64,000 bases of DNA, taken from contig SVBZ01000041.1 of the NCBI GenBank assembly GCA_015058575.1, positions 1 to 64,000 of the forward strand, in the 5' to 3' direction. Every line of letters starts with the position of its first letter. Within the stretch, counting starts at the first letter, position 1. The notes below the pieces were generated by a model that was not told the DNA's origin, searched no databases, and saw nothing but the letters and a program-made list of their open reading frames with translations. Below are positions 25,951-34,273 of the stretch, piece by piece. The translations under genes were made by a program, and so were the position numbers. The DNA comes from Pseudoselenomonas ruminantium (lineage in GTDB: Bacteria > Bacillota > Negativicutes > Selenomonadales > Selenomonadaceae).

Positions 25951-26540
25951 TATATGCGTTCGTATGGAATCCCGATACTACGAAGCGCGGGGTTCACGGG
26001 GTAGTGCTTTTTTTGTTTCCGCTAAATGGGCCGCTTGCAGAGTTTTACGGACTTAGTTGCCTGCTCCCGTTACCTGGTCGCGGCGTACATAGTCCTTTCT
26101 AGCTTATACGCGTACGGCCCAGTCCTGCTGCGCAGGACAGTCGCTCCAGACAAAAAGAAGCACTCCCCCGTTCGCCCCCCTCATCCGCATGCGCAGACTT
26201 GTACGAACCGTTTCTCCCGTAACAAGCACATCGATGTAATTCGTTCCCTTTCGCCGCAGCTGTACAGGCTTATCCAAACCTAGCAGAGGGCGGGGGCGGG
26301 TACACTTTCTTCGCAGCGGGAGCGACTGCCCGAACGCAGTGAGGGATGGCCCGCAGTAAATACTATCTAGAACGACACGATGTATTGGCGTGCCGCCGGC
26401 CTGCCCGGCACATGTCGCTAGATGCGTACAAAATATCCGCGCGGGTCATTTAGCGAGAGCGGAGAAAAAGTGCACCCGCCCCGCCCAAGCTGAGCTCTAT
26501 CAAGATTATTTTAAGCACGCATTGACCGGCAAACTGCAAT
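25951..26540. other. Repeat-rich non-coding region downstream of tRNAs
   Basis: About 590 bases without a credible gene, and with a composition unlike the neighbouring coding DNA. It is full of paired segments: a 7-bp hairpin at 26122-26138 (GTCCTGC TGC GCAGGAC); a long inverted pair, 26288-26308 (GGGCGGGGGCGGGTACACTTT minus its last base is the arm) against 26467-26486 on the other strand; an AGTCGCTCC (26139 area) reversed as GGAGCGACT near 26320; and CGCTAAATGGGCCGC near 26020 against GCGGGTCATTTAGCG near 26440. It could be a decayed mobile element, a mosaic of REP-type repeats, or a structured RNA. Reading frames here lack ribosome sites. Confidence 0.5.
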
Positions 26541-26551
26541 TTGTTATAAAG

Positions 26552-26581
26552 AATCCGCTGACGGTTTTCTGTCAGCGGATT
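26552..26581 (-). terminator. Terminator of the gene at 26628-27014
   Basis: Perfect 11-bp stem AATCCGCTGAC / GTCAGCGGATT with an 8-base loop. On the minus strand it is followed by CTTT, a short T-tract. It lies 46 bases past the stop. Confidence 0.6.
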
Positions 26582-26627
26582 CCTGCTTTTTATAGGATTG
26601 TTGCGTTCTACCCTGCCGATGGGATAT

Positions 26628-27014
26628 TTATTCGATGGGACAGGAGGTCGTTGCCTGGCCGCGTTCGGCTGTATGCTTGCCTTCGAACAGCGCTTGGCTG
26701 ACGCGGCGCATGAGTTCCTCTTCTTCGGCTGCGGCACTGAAGACAAGCTGTTTATCTTCGGGCAGTGTTTCGCCCTCGAGCTCGGTGATGGCGAGCTGCA
26801 AGCGGTGATCCTTGTCGAGGCGGAAGGAGTGAGAAAGGCGTGTGGCCAGCCATTCGGTGATCATCTCGACATTTTGGAAGGAGGCGGCTTTGTTATAGTT
26901 CTTGTAAGCCTCAGCGGCGATAGCTGCGGCCTTTTTCTTGTCATTGACAGCGCCCAGGATGGAGAAGGCTTTCTTGTCACCTTCGGTAACGAGTTTTGTA
27001 ATGATATAAAGCAT
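26628..27014 (-). CDS. Hypothetical soluble protein
   Basis: A 128-residue acidic, helix-rich protein. It begins MLYIITKLVTEGDKKAFSIL and has no signal peptide, membrane helix or known motif. The ATG at 27014 is preceded on the minus strand by GAAAGGAC, and a terminator hairpin follows. Codon use agrees with neighbouring genes, so I consider it real. It is a single-gene unit between the non-coding region and the POT transporter gene; no function can be proposed. Confidence 0.6.
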   Translation of the reverse strand: MLYIITKLVTEGDKKAFSILGAVNDKKKAAAIAAEAYKNYNKAASFQNVEMITEWLATRLSHSFRLDKDHRLQLAITELEGETLPEDKQLVFSAAAEEEELMRRVSQALFEGKHTAERGQATTSCPIE

Positions 27015-27233
27015 AGACGAAGTCCTTTCTTTTTTGTCATTTGTTCTTATCTATTGTAGCAAATATTAGCTGCATGTCAATTTGCTAGGGGGGTCTTGCC
27101 GCTGTCTGTTGGTTTTGTATATGATTTGTGGACATTTTTCCTGTTTGTCGGAAGCATAATACAAAATTACAAACCAAATTTTTTCAATGTGTTATTTTAA
27201 GAGAGCAGACTAAAGAAAAATCAGATTATTTTT

Positions 27234-27247
27234 AGGACAGCTGTCCT
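27234..27247. promoter_or_regulatory. Perfect 14-bp palindrome upstream of the POT gene
   Basis: AGGACAGCTGTCCT is fully self-complementary with no loop, which favours a dimeric protein-binding site over an RNA hairpin. It lies about 93 bases upstream of the -35 box of the transporter gene. Confidence 0.4.
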
Positions 27248-27339
27248 TTTATGCAACATATAAAAGACAAATGTACTTTTTCTATAGAGATAAGAAGAAC
27301 AGGTTAATCAGTGTAACAGTTTTTACATACCTGGACTAT

Positions 27340-27367
27340 TTGACTATGCTGATATTTATGCTATAAT
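27340..27367 (+). promoter_or_regulatory. Promoter of the POT transporter gene
   Basis: -35 TTGACT (27340-27345), 16-base spacer, -10 TATAAT (27362-27367). It gives a leader of about 70 bases before the ATG at 27444. The rest of the 27015-27339 gap is AT-rich and holds only the palindrome listed separately. Confidence 0.75.
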
Positions 27368-27443
27368 GTCCCCTGGTATTATACAAGTAAATGACCAATG
27401 GATTATGGTCGTTGGTTGACAGAAAGAGTTAGGAGATTTGATT

Positions 27444-28937
27444 ATGGTTGAATCACATCCAATGAACCGCAAGAAGGCATTCAACATGCTATTCTTCCTT
27501 GAGTTCTGGGAACGTTTTGGTTTTTATGGTCTGCAAGCAGTACTGGCTGGCTTCTTTGTCAAAAGCCTTCATATGGAAGATGCAGAATCATTTGTTGTTT
27601 TTGGCGCATTCAGCGCTATGGTCTATGGTTATGTTTCGATTGGCGGCTATATTGGCGATAAGGTGCTTGGCACGCAGCGGACGATTACGCTTGGCGCAGT
27701 GGTCTTGATGATTGGTTATGCGCTGATGGCATTGGCTGGTGAGGACAAGTCGCTGGTATTCCTGGCGCTGGGAGCGATTGCTTGCGGCAATGGTATCTTC
27801 AAGGCTAATCCGTCATCGCTGCTTTCCAAGCTTTATGAAGGAGACGAACAGAATCTTGATAGTGCATTTACTATGTACTACATGGCGGTTAACATCGGTT
27901 CGTTTGTTTCGATGCTGCTTGTACCGATTATCGGCTCGCAGTACGGCCTTTCGTTAGGCTTTATGATCTGTGCGATGGGCCTGGTGATGGCAATCGGCGG
28001 TTTCATCGGTTTCCGTTATCTGGTGCGTGGGATTGATTCGCCTGCTGGTGCTGAGCCGTTGTCTTACAAGAAGCTTGCTTTGACGATTGCTGGTGTTATT
28101 GCTATGACGCTGTTTTCGAGTTGGATGCTTTCGCATCTTTCCGTGGCACACTGGCTGTTGCTGTTTATTGGTCTCTTGGTCTATGGTGTATTCTTCAAGA
28201 TGATTTTCCAGGCCAAGGGTGCGGAGCGCAGCCGGATGATTGCAGCTATGGTCTTGATTGCCGAAGCTATCGTATTTTTCACGCTTTATCAGCAGATGCC
28301 GACGTCCTTGAATTTCTTTGCAATCAAGAATGTTGAGCCTTCACTTCTCGGCATTGCTATTCCGAATGCAGAGGTATTCCAGACGCTCAATCCTTTCTGG
28401 ATCCTGATTGCCAGCCCGGTCCTGGCCTGGGCCTATTCGCACTTTGGCAGCGAGGGAAAAGATCTCTCGATGCCGGCGAAGTTTGCTCTAGGGATGTTCT
28501 TGACAGCTGGTTCGTTCCTTCTCGTTGGGTTCTCGGCTAATTTTGCGAGCAGCGAGGGTATCGTATCGGCCTGGTGGCTGGTCGGCTCCTATTTCCTGTC
28601 CTCGATTGGCGAGCTCTTCATCAGTGGTCTGGGCCTCTCGATGATTTCGAAGCTCGTCCCGCAGAAGCTCATCGGCTTCTTGATGGGCGCCTGGTTCCTG
28701 ACGACGGCTATCTCGGCAATCCTTGGCGGTGAGGTAGCAGCATTGACGACTGTATCGAAAGATATCGTCGATCCGTTGCAGACCTTGCCGGTTTACAGCC
28801 AGGTATTCACTCAGATTGGTCTTGTGACGCTTGGCGTCACGGTTGTCATGGCTCTGACGGTTCCCATGCTTAACCGCCTTATCAATAAGACGGATGAGGA
28901 AGAGGAAGACGCAGTGGTTGCTGTGGCAGAAAACTAA
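27444..28937 (+). CDS. dtpT: Proton-dependent oligopeptide transporter (POT/PTR2 family)
   Basis: A 497-residue inner-membrane symporter that imports di- and tripeptides with protons. About 12-14 hydrophobic helices are visible. Family signatures include the first-helix segment FFLEFWERFGFYGLQAVLAGFF (with the ExxERFxYY-type core, here EFWERFGFY), GGYIGDKVLG at the cytoplasmic loop, and the later FNPFWI-like segment LNPFWILIASP. The ATG at 27444 lies 8 bases after AGGAG; a TTG at 27438 is in frame but too near the site. A strong promoter precedes it and a convergent terminator follows. In a rumen-type anaerobe it would feed amino acid fermentation. Confidence 0.92.
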   Translation: MVESHPMNRKKAFNMLFFLEFWERFGFYGLQAVLAGFFVKSLHMEDAESFVVFGAFSAMVYGYVSIGGYIGDKVLGTQRTITLGAVVLMIGYALMALAGEDKSLVFLALGAIACGNGIFKANPSSLLSKLYEGDEQNLDSAFTMYYMAVNIGSFVSMLLVPIIGSQYGLSLGFMICAMGLVMAIGGFIGFRYLVRGIDSPAGAEPLSYKKLALTIAGVIAMTLFSSWMLSHLSVAHWLLLFIGLLVYGVFFKMIFQAKGAERSRMIAAMVLIAEAIVFFTLYQQMPTSLNFFAIKNVEPSLLGIAIPNAEVFQTLNPFWILIASPVLAWAYSHFGSEGKDLSMPAKFALGMFLTAGSFLLVGFSANFASSEGIVSAWWLVGSYFLSSIGELFISGLGLSMISKLVPQKLIGFLMGAWFLTTAISAILGGEVAALTTVSKDIVDPLQTLPVYSQVFTQIGLVTLGVTVVMALTVPMLNRLINKTDEEEEDAVVAVAEN

Positions 28938-28961
28938 AAATCTATTGAACAGATAAAGCCA

Positions 28962-29004
28962 AACGTGGCGGTTGCATCGATATGATGCAACCGCCACGTT
29001 TTTG
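28962..29004. terminator. Bidirectional terminator
   Basis: Perfect 17-bp stem AACGTGGCGGTTGCATC / GATGCAACCGCCACGTT with a 5-base loop, A- and T-flanked, between the convergent POT and BASS genes. Confidence 0.88.
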
Positions 29005-29006
29005 TT

Positions 29007-29978
29007 TTATCTGCCTGCATTAGCAGGTTCGTAGGTGGAGGCTTCTGTGTCTTTGTCCATACGGCTGGATAGGTAATTGGCTGCCAGCGAGCCGGAGATG
29101 TTGTGCCATACACTGAAGATGGCTCCGGGAATCGCTGCGGCGGCACCGAAGTGCAGCATAGCCAGCGATGTTGCAAGGCCGGAGTTCTGCATGCCGACTT
29201 CGATGGAGATAGCCTTGGCTTTGGCGACGTTCATATGGAGTGCCTTGGCGATAAGGAAGCCGATGCTATAGCCCAGCAGGTTGTGCAGCATGACGACCAG
29301 CATGATAAGCAGCCCCGTTTCAAGGATACGCTGCGAGCTTACTGCGACGACACCGCCGACAATCAGCACGATAGCAGCGACAGAAACAAGCGGCAGGAGC
29401 TTGACGATTTTCTGTACGGTTTTAGCAAAGAAACTGTTGATGACGATACCGAGGACGATTGGCAGGATGACGACCTGTACGATGGACATCATCATTGCGG
29501 CAAGGGATATGTCGACCCATTCGCCGGCCAGCCACCAGGTAAGAAGTGGCGTGACAATTGGTGCAAGTACGGTGGTAGTCATTGTCATGGATACGGACAG
29601 GGCGACATCCCCACGGGCAAGATAAGTCATGACGTTGGAAGAGGTACCGCCCGGGCAGGTGCCGACCAGGATGACGCCGGCGGCAAGTTCGGGCGGCAGG
29701 CCGAATCCCTTGGCGAGCAGCCAGGCCAGGGCTGGCATGATGGTAAACTGCGCCAATGCACCGATAAGGACATCTTTGGGGCGCTGGAAAACAAGCTGGA
29801 AATCGTGCAGACGGAGCGTCATGCCCATACCGAACATGACGATACCAAGCAGAATGGTAATCTTGGGGGCAGCCCACTTAAATGTCCAGGGTTCGATTAG
29901 GGCGATGACTGCAACGAGAATGACGAAAACAGCCATATACTTGGAGATCAATGCACTGAGTTTTTCTAATGCTTTCAT
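29007..29978 (-). CDS. Bile acid:sodium symporter family transporter (BASS)
   Basis: A 323-residue membrane protein with about nine or ten hydrophobic helices, of the BASS family (YocS/PanS-like in bacteria). The two crossover motifs are visible: GTCPGGTSSNVMTYLA and EVGMQNSGLATSLA, which form the sodium and substrate sites. Bacterial members move organic anions such as keto acids, pantoate or bile acids with sodium, and the substrate cannot be told here. The ATG at 29978 has GAAAGGAAGG upstream. It is divergent from the M20/metNIQ operon across a 235-base gap. Confidence 0.88.
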   Translation of the reverse strand: MKALEKLSALISKYMAVFVILVAVIALIEPWTFKWAAPKITILLGIVMFGMGMTLRLHDFQLVFQRPKDVLIGALAQFTIMPALAWLLAKGFGLPPELAAGVILVGTCPGGTSSNVMTYLARGDVALSVSMTMTTTVLAPIVTPLLTWWLAGEWVDISLAAMMMSIVQVVILPIVLGIVINSFFAKTVQKIVKLLPLVSVAAIVLIVGGVVAVSSQRILETGLLIMLVVMLHNLLGYSIGFLIAKALHMNVAKAKAISIEVGMQNSGLATSLAMLHFGAAAAIPGAIFSVWHNISGSLAANYLSSRMDKDTEASTYEPANAGR

Positions 29979-30142
29979 ATAAATGCCTTCCTTTCATAGG
30001 TTGTTTACAATGTTACATTTGTTTTTTATGAAAGTCAAGATTTTTAGCTGAAAAAATGCGCATTATAAATACAGAGTGAAGGAAAAATAAGGATATAGTT
30101 TACATTATTGAATAACAATGACAATATTTTTCTATATTAGTG

Positions 30143-30170
30143 TTGACAAAGTGGAATAATATGTTATTAT
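30143..30170 (+). promoter_or_regulatory. Promoter of the amidohydrolase-metNIQ operon
   Basis: -35 TTGACA (30143-30148), 16-base spacer, -10 TATTAT (30165-30170). The near-palindrome AATAATATGTTATT overlaps the -10 and might be an operator. I saw no SAM riboswitch or T-box features in the short leader before 30214. Confidence 0.75.
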
Positions 30171-30213
30171 ATAGAAAAACATATATGAAAAGTATGAATA
30201 AGGGGGCGGGCTT

Positions 30214-31371
30214 ATGCCGGACAAGGGCTATGAAGAGAACATAAGGCAGGAAATCACAGAGACGTTTTACTGGCTGCATCAGCACCCGGAATTATCTTAT
30301 GAGGAGTATGAGACGACAGACTGCTTGCGGTCTGTTTTGAGCGCAGCAGGAATCCGCATCCTGGAGCTGCCGCTGGAAACTGGTCTGGTGGCAGAAGTCG
30401 GGCAGGGAGAGCCGTTGATAGCATTACGGGCTGATATCGATGCATTGCCGATTGAGGAGCAAACGGAGTTACCTTACCGCTCGCAGCAGGCGGGGAAGAT
30501 GCATGCATGCGGACATGATTTTCATGCGGCAGCGCTTTTGGGCGCAGCCCTGTTGCTGAAACAGCAGGAACCACAGCTTTCGGGCAAGGTACTGCTTATC
30601 TTTCAGCCGGCAGAGGAGGCACCAGGCGGAGCGGAGAAGATTCTCGAAACGGGAGTACTTTCGGGTGTGCGGGCGATTTTCGGCTTGCACACGTCGCCGC
30701 TGTTTTCCGTAGGGGAAGTCGGGCTTATGACTGGCCCGGTTATGGCGGCAGTGGACCGTTTTAATGTGGAATTTGCAGGCAAGGGAGCCCATGCTGCGCA
30801 TCCGGAACAGGGGAATGATACCATACTTATGGGGGCATCCTTTGTCACAAGTCTGCAAAGCATCGTCAGCCGTAATGTGAGTCCGCTGGAGGCGGCAGTG
30901 GTTACCGTTACGCAGTTTCATGGCGGCAATACTTGGAACGTCATCCCTGGTCGTGTGCAGCTGGAAGGGACGGTTCGTACGCAAACACCGGAGGCGCGGG
31001 GGGTTATCCAGCGCCGTTTGCAGCAAATTGCCCAAGGTGTGGCAGCGTCCTTTGGCGGGACGGCAGAAGTTCAGTATATGGCAGGTCCACCGGTAACTTA
31101 TAACGATTCGCGGCTTTGTGAATTTGCCCGGCAGACGGCGCAGCAGGCAGGTTTACTTGTGCGCCCGGCAGCAGCATCGTTGGGCGGTGAGGATTTCGCT
31201 TATTATCTGGAGGAGATTCCTGGGATGTTTTCGCTTATCGGTACAGGGCTTGGCCCTGTCAACCATAATCCGAAGTTTGTGGCTGATCCGCAGGCGCTTT
31301 ATCCCGCTGCCGTTTATATGGCGCGTCTGGCACAGGATGCACTTAGGCAGGAGGTGTGGCAGCATGATTAA
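30214..31371 (+). CDS. M20-family amidohydrolase (N-acyl amino acid/hippurate hydrolase type)
   Basis: A 385-residue cytoplasmic metalloenzyme of the M20D group (hippurate hydrolase, IAA-amino acid hydrolase, N-acetyldiaminopimelate deacetylase). Metal-binding motifs are KMHACGHDFHAA, the Cys-His pair typical of M20D, then the Glu-Glu of QPAEEAPGGAE and a late His near NHNPKF. The dimerisation domain occupies the middle third. It should release an amino acid from an N-acyl conjugate. ATG 30214 has AGGGGG upstream. It overlaps metN by 8 bases, so enzyme and importer are made together; the conjugate may be brought in by MetNIQ (inference). Confidence 0.88.
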   Translation: MPDKGYEENIRQEITETFYWLHQHPELSYEEYETTDCLRSVLSAAGIRILELPLETGLVAEVGQGEPLIALRADIDALPIEEQTELPYRSQQAGKMHACGHDFHAAALLGAALLLKQQEPQLSGKVLLIFQPAEEAPGGAEKILETGVLSGVRAIFGLHTSPLFSVGEVGLMTGPVMAAVDRFNVEFAGKGAHAAHPEQGNDTILMGASFVTSLQSIVSRNVSPLEAAVVTVTQFHGGNTWNVIPGRVQLEGTVRTQTPEARGVIQRRLQQIAQGVAASFGGTAEVQYMAGPPVTYNDSRLCEFARQTAQQAGLLVRPAAASLGGEDFAYYLEEIPGMFSLIGTGLGPVNHNPKFVADPQALYPAAVYMARLAQDALRQEVWQHD

Positions 31372-32386
31372 GATTTCGCATGTCAGTAAGAGTTTTGTGA
31401 GTGATACACAGACTGTGGAGGCATTACGGGATGTTTCCCTTACGATAGAGGATGGACAGATTTTGGGGATTATCGGGTTCAGTGGTGCTGGAAAATCTAC
31501 GTTGCTACGCATGATTAATGCATTGGAGGTACCAGATCGGGGTTATGTTGAATTAGATGGATATAGGCTGGGCGATTATGCGGAGAACGATCTTCGCAAG
31601 GTGCGCAAGCGTATCGGTATGATTTTCCAGCAATTCAATCTGCTGGAATCGCGCACCGTTTATGAAAATATTGCCATTCCGCTGCGACTGAACCATATGC
31701 CGGCAGAGCAGATAGCTGCGCGGGTGGAGGAATTGCTGGCTTTTGTTGGATTGGATGGCAAAAAGGATGCTTATCCTTGGCAACTCTCGGGCGGACAGAA
31801 ACAGCGCGTGGGAATTGCCCGGGCGTTGGCTGTGAATCCGGAAATCCTGCTATGTGATGAGGCGACCAGCGCATTAGATCCGGATACTACAGAATCCATT
31901 TTGCAATTGTTGGCACAAATCAATCAGCAGTTGGGAATAACCATTATCCTAGTTACGCATCAGATTCAGGTTGTGCAGCGTATCTGCAACCGTGTGGCGG
32001 TGATGGAGAACGGTCGGATTGTGGAATATGGGGCGGTGCTCGACGTGTTTGGCAATCCGCAGCGTCCCATCACACAGCGGTTTGTGCGGACGGTCATCCC
32101 CGATGTGCTGCCAGAAAGCCTGGTGGCGGAATTGCAGCAGGAGGAGCGGGAATACAAGCTGCTCAAGCTGAGATTCCAAGGTGAGGTGGCAAAGGAAAAT
32201 ATCCTCTATCGTATGAATCGCCGGATTCCCGTAGAAAGCAGTGTTTTATTTGCGGCTGTGACAGAGCTCCAGCATGTGGTTTTGGGGATTTTTATCGTGA
32301 AGTTGATTGGTTCGGAACAATCGCTGGCAGCTGCGACTGCATATTTGGATAATCATAAAGTGGCATGGCAGGAGGTGGCAGTATGA
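31364..32386 (+). CDS. metN: Methionine-type ABC importer, ATP-binding protein
   Basis: A 340-residue ABC ATPase. Walker A is GFSGAGKS (38-45), the signature is LSGGQKQR, and Walker B LLCDEATSALD. The C-terminal ~75 residues form the NIL regulatory domain (LRFQGEVAKENIL... VVLGIFIVKLIG), which binds methionine in MetN proteins. I start it at ATG 31364, overlapping the amidohydrolase stop; the open frame further left lies within that gene. It powers uptake by MetI and MetQ. Transport of methionine itself or a derivative is likely. Confidence 0.93.
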   Translation: MIKISHVSKSFVSDTQTVEALRDVSLTIEDGQILGIIGFSGAGKSTLLRMINALEVPDRGYVELDGYRLGDYAENDLRKVRKRIGMIFQQFNLLESRTVYENIAIPLRLNHMPAEQIAARVEELLAFVGLDGKKDAYPWQLSGGQKQRVGIARALAVNPEILLCDEATSALDPDTTESILQLLAQINQQLGITIILVTHQIQVVQRICNRVAVMENGRIVEYGAVLDVFGNPQRPITQRFVRTVIPDVLPESLVAELQQEEREYKLLKLRFQGEVAKENILYRMNRRIPVESSVLFAAVTELQHVVLGIFIVKLIGSEQSLAAATAYLDNHKVAWQEVAV

Positions 32387-33042
32387 TGAATCTTGGCGTA
32401 TCGCCGGAACAGCTTGTGCTGGCGGCGGAGCAGACCTTATATATGGTTTTTGCGGCCCTGGTTATTGGGACCGTATTGGCTTTGTTCCTGGCAGTAACCT
32501 TGGTAGTAAGCCGCCAGCAGGGGCTTATTCCCAATCGTCGCATCTATGTGCTGGTAAATTCGGTTGTAAATACTGTTCGCAGTGTACCGTTTATTATTTT
32601 GCTTGTTTTTATCCTGCCATTGACCAAGCTGATCGTTGGCACGCGTATCGGCACTACGGCGGCATTGGTGCCATTGGTGGTGTTTATTACGCCATATCTG
32701 GCCCGTTTGTTTGAGAACTCGTTCCTTGAGGTCAATCCGGGGATATTTGAAACGGCCAAATCACTGGGAGCATCGTATTGGGAGACAATTTGGTATTTTC
32801 TGCTGCCGGAGGCGAAAGCTTCGCTGATCCTATCGGTTACGACAGGGACGATTGGTTTATTGGGGGCTACGGCGATGGCCGGAGCTATCGGCGCTGGTGG
32901 CGTGGGAGATTTGGCTTTGACCTATGGCTATGAGCGAATGAATTTTCCGCTGATGTTATTTACCGTCATCGTATTGGTTGTGTTTGTGCAGCTGATTCAG
33001 TCGGCTGGAAACTTTTTTGCCGCCAAAGCGCGGGGGCATTGA
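32383..33042 (+). CDS. metI: Methionine-type ABC importer, permease
   Basis: A 219-residue inner-membrane permease with five hydrophobic helices and the ABC-coupling loop (ENSFLEVNPGIFETAKSLGAS). It overlaps metN by the ATGA arrangement; GGAGG lies 7 bases before ATG 32383, and a second ATG at 32386 is possible. The size and helix count match MetI. Confidence 0.93.
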   Translation: MMNLGVSPEQLVLAAEQTLYMVFAALVIGTVLALFLAVTLVVSRQQGLIPNRRIYVLVNSVVNTVRSVPFIILLVFILPLTKLIVGTRIGTTAALVPLVVFITPYLARLFENSFLEVNPGIFETAKSLGASYWETIWYFLLPEAKASLILSVTTGTIGLLGATAMAGAIGAGGVGDLALTYGYERMNFPLMLFTVIVLVVFVQLIQSAGNFFAAKARGH

Positions 33043-33072
33043 TCGTTTATTGGGGAGAAAGGATGAGGTCTT

Positions 33073-33891
33073 ATGAAATTGAAAGAATTGGTGGCAGCAG
33101 CTTTAGTGATTACGGCTTTTCTGGCTGCGGGGTGCGGCGGACAGAGCGATAATGGTACGGATAAGAAAGAGCTGGTATATAGCAAATCGCAGGGGCCGTA
33201 CTCAGAGTTGTTTGAGCAGGGAGTGAAGCCAATCCTGGAAGCGAAAGGGTATAAGCTGACTGGCAAGGATATGTCGGATTTGCTGCAGGCCGATGTGGTG
33301 CTCAACGATGGCGAAGTGGACTTCAATGTCGAGCAGCATACGGCTTATATGGAAAATTTCAATCAGAAGCAGGGCGGAAAGCTGGTGGCTATCACGCCGA
33401 TTCCTACGGTGCCAGCGGGAATTTATCCCGGTAAGAAATCGGATGTGAAGGCGATTGCTGCTGGGGATCATATTGCAGTTCCCAATGATGCAGCCAATAC
33501 GGCCAGAGCGTATGCACTCTTGCAAAAAGCAGGCTGGATAAAGCTCGATCCGAATAAAGATCTATCGACGGTAACGCAGGCGGACATTATTGAAAATCCT
33601 TATAATCTGCAATTCACGGAGATGAAATCGCTCAACATTCCGGCAGTACGTACAGACTTTGATTTTATCGTGATTACAGGATCGATTGTCTATAATGCGA
33701 AAATCGACCCGCAGACAGCTTTGTTGACGGAAGATATCCTGCCACATCTGCTGCTTCAGCTTGTCGTGCGGGAAAAGGACAAGGATGCGAAATGGGTCAA
33801 GGATATTGCCGATGCGTATCATTCGGCGGAATTCAAAGCGTACTTGCAGAAAAACAACAATGGCCTTTGGTTTGTTCCTGAGGTAAAATAA
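33073..33891 (+). CDS. metQ: Methionine-type ABC importer, binding lipoprotein (NlpA family)
   Basis: A 272-residue lipoprotein with signal peptide and lipobox (FLAAGC). The NlpA/MetQ fold is visible in SQGPYSELFEQGVKPILEAKG near the N-terminus, DVNVEQHTAY-like segment FNVEQHTAYMENF, the hinge IAVPNDAANTARAYALLQ and the C-terminal KDAKWVKDIADAYHS. The ligand is L- or D-methionine in characterised members; related proteins bind other amino acids. It completes the metNIQ set and is followed by a terminator. Confidence 0.92.
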   Translation: MKLKELVAAALVITAFLAAGCGGQSDNGTDKKELVYSKSQGPYSELFEQGVKPILEAKGYKLTGKDMSDLLQADVVLNDGEVDFNVEQHTAYMENFNQKQGGKLVAITPIPTVPAGIYPGKKSDVKAIAAGDHIAVPNDAANTARAYALLQKAGWIKLDPNKDLSTVTQADIIENPYNLQFTEMKSLNIPAVRTDFDFIVITGSIVYNAKIDPQTALLTEDILPHLLLQLVVREKDKDAKWVKDIADAYHSAEFKAYLQKNNNGLWFVPEVK

Positions 33892-33893
33892 AC

Positions 33894-33929
33894 AAAAAAG
33901 CCTTTATCTCATACGAGATAAAGGCTTTA
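33894..33929. terminator. Bidirectional terminator
   Basis: Stem AAAGCCTTTATCTC / GAGATAAAGGCTTT with an ATAC loop. The T-tract is strong on the minus strand (tRNA-Arg) and weak on the plus strand (metQ). Confidence 0.85.
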
Positions 33930-33938
33930 TCATGCAAA

Positions 33939-34016
33939 TGGTGACCCAGGAGGGACTCGAACCCCCGACCCTTTGATTCGTAGTCAAATACTCTAATCCA
34001 GCTGAGCTACTGAGTC
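33939..34016 (-). tRNA. tRNA-Arg (anticodon ACG), second copy
   Basis: Identical over 78 bases, including the CCA end, to the tRNA at 25654-25731, but on the opposite strand and as a single-gene unit with its own promoter and terminator. Confidence 0.94.
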
Positions 34017-34063
34017 ATGGTTGATATTTTGTTTGCTGACTGCTGTCGCAATCAACGAATATT

Positions 34064-34092
34064 ATAATAGCATTGCCGGGAGAATATGTCAA
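34064..34092 (-). promoter_or_regulatory. Promoter of the single tRNA-Arg gene
   Basis: On the minus strand: -35 TTGACA (34087-34092), 17-base spacer, -10 TATTAT (34064-34069), 47 bases from the tRNA 5' end. Confidence 0.8.
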
Positions 34093-34273
34093 TAGTTTTT
34101 TAGCATTTCTTTTAAAAATTTTTTCGGTGTTTTTCTGGGGGAGGTCGGCGTTGGTAAAATTATGAATATAGTTCATTTTTCTCTTTTCAGCGAAATAGTT
34201 TTCGATTATAATAGTAGAGAATGATAATATAGAATGAGCATTAATACGAAATGCAGGCAAAGTTAGGAGAGCG

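Noticed and set aside
26026..26283. 85-residue frame in the tRNA-downstream gap
   Set aside because: No ribosome site, unusual composition and overlap with inverted repeats; not a credible gene.
30000..30213. SAM riboswitch or T-box ahead of the metNIQ operon
   Set aside because: The leader from the promoter to the start is only about 40 bases, too short for either.
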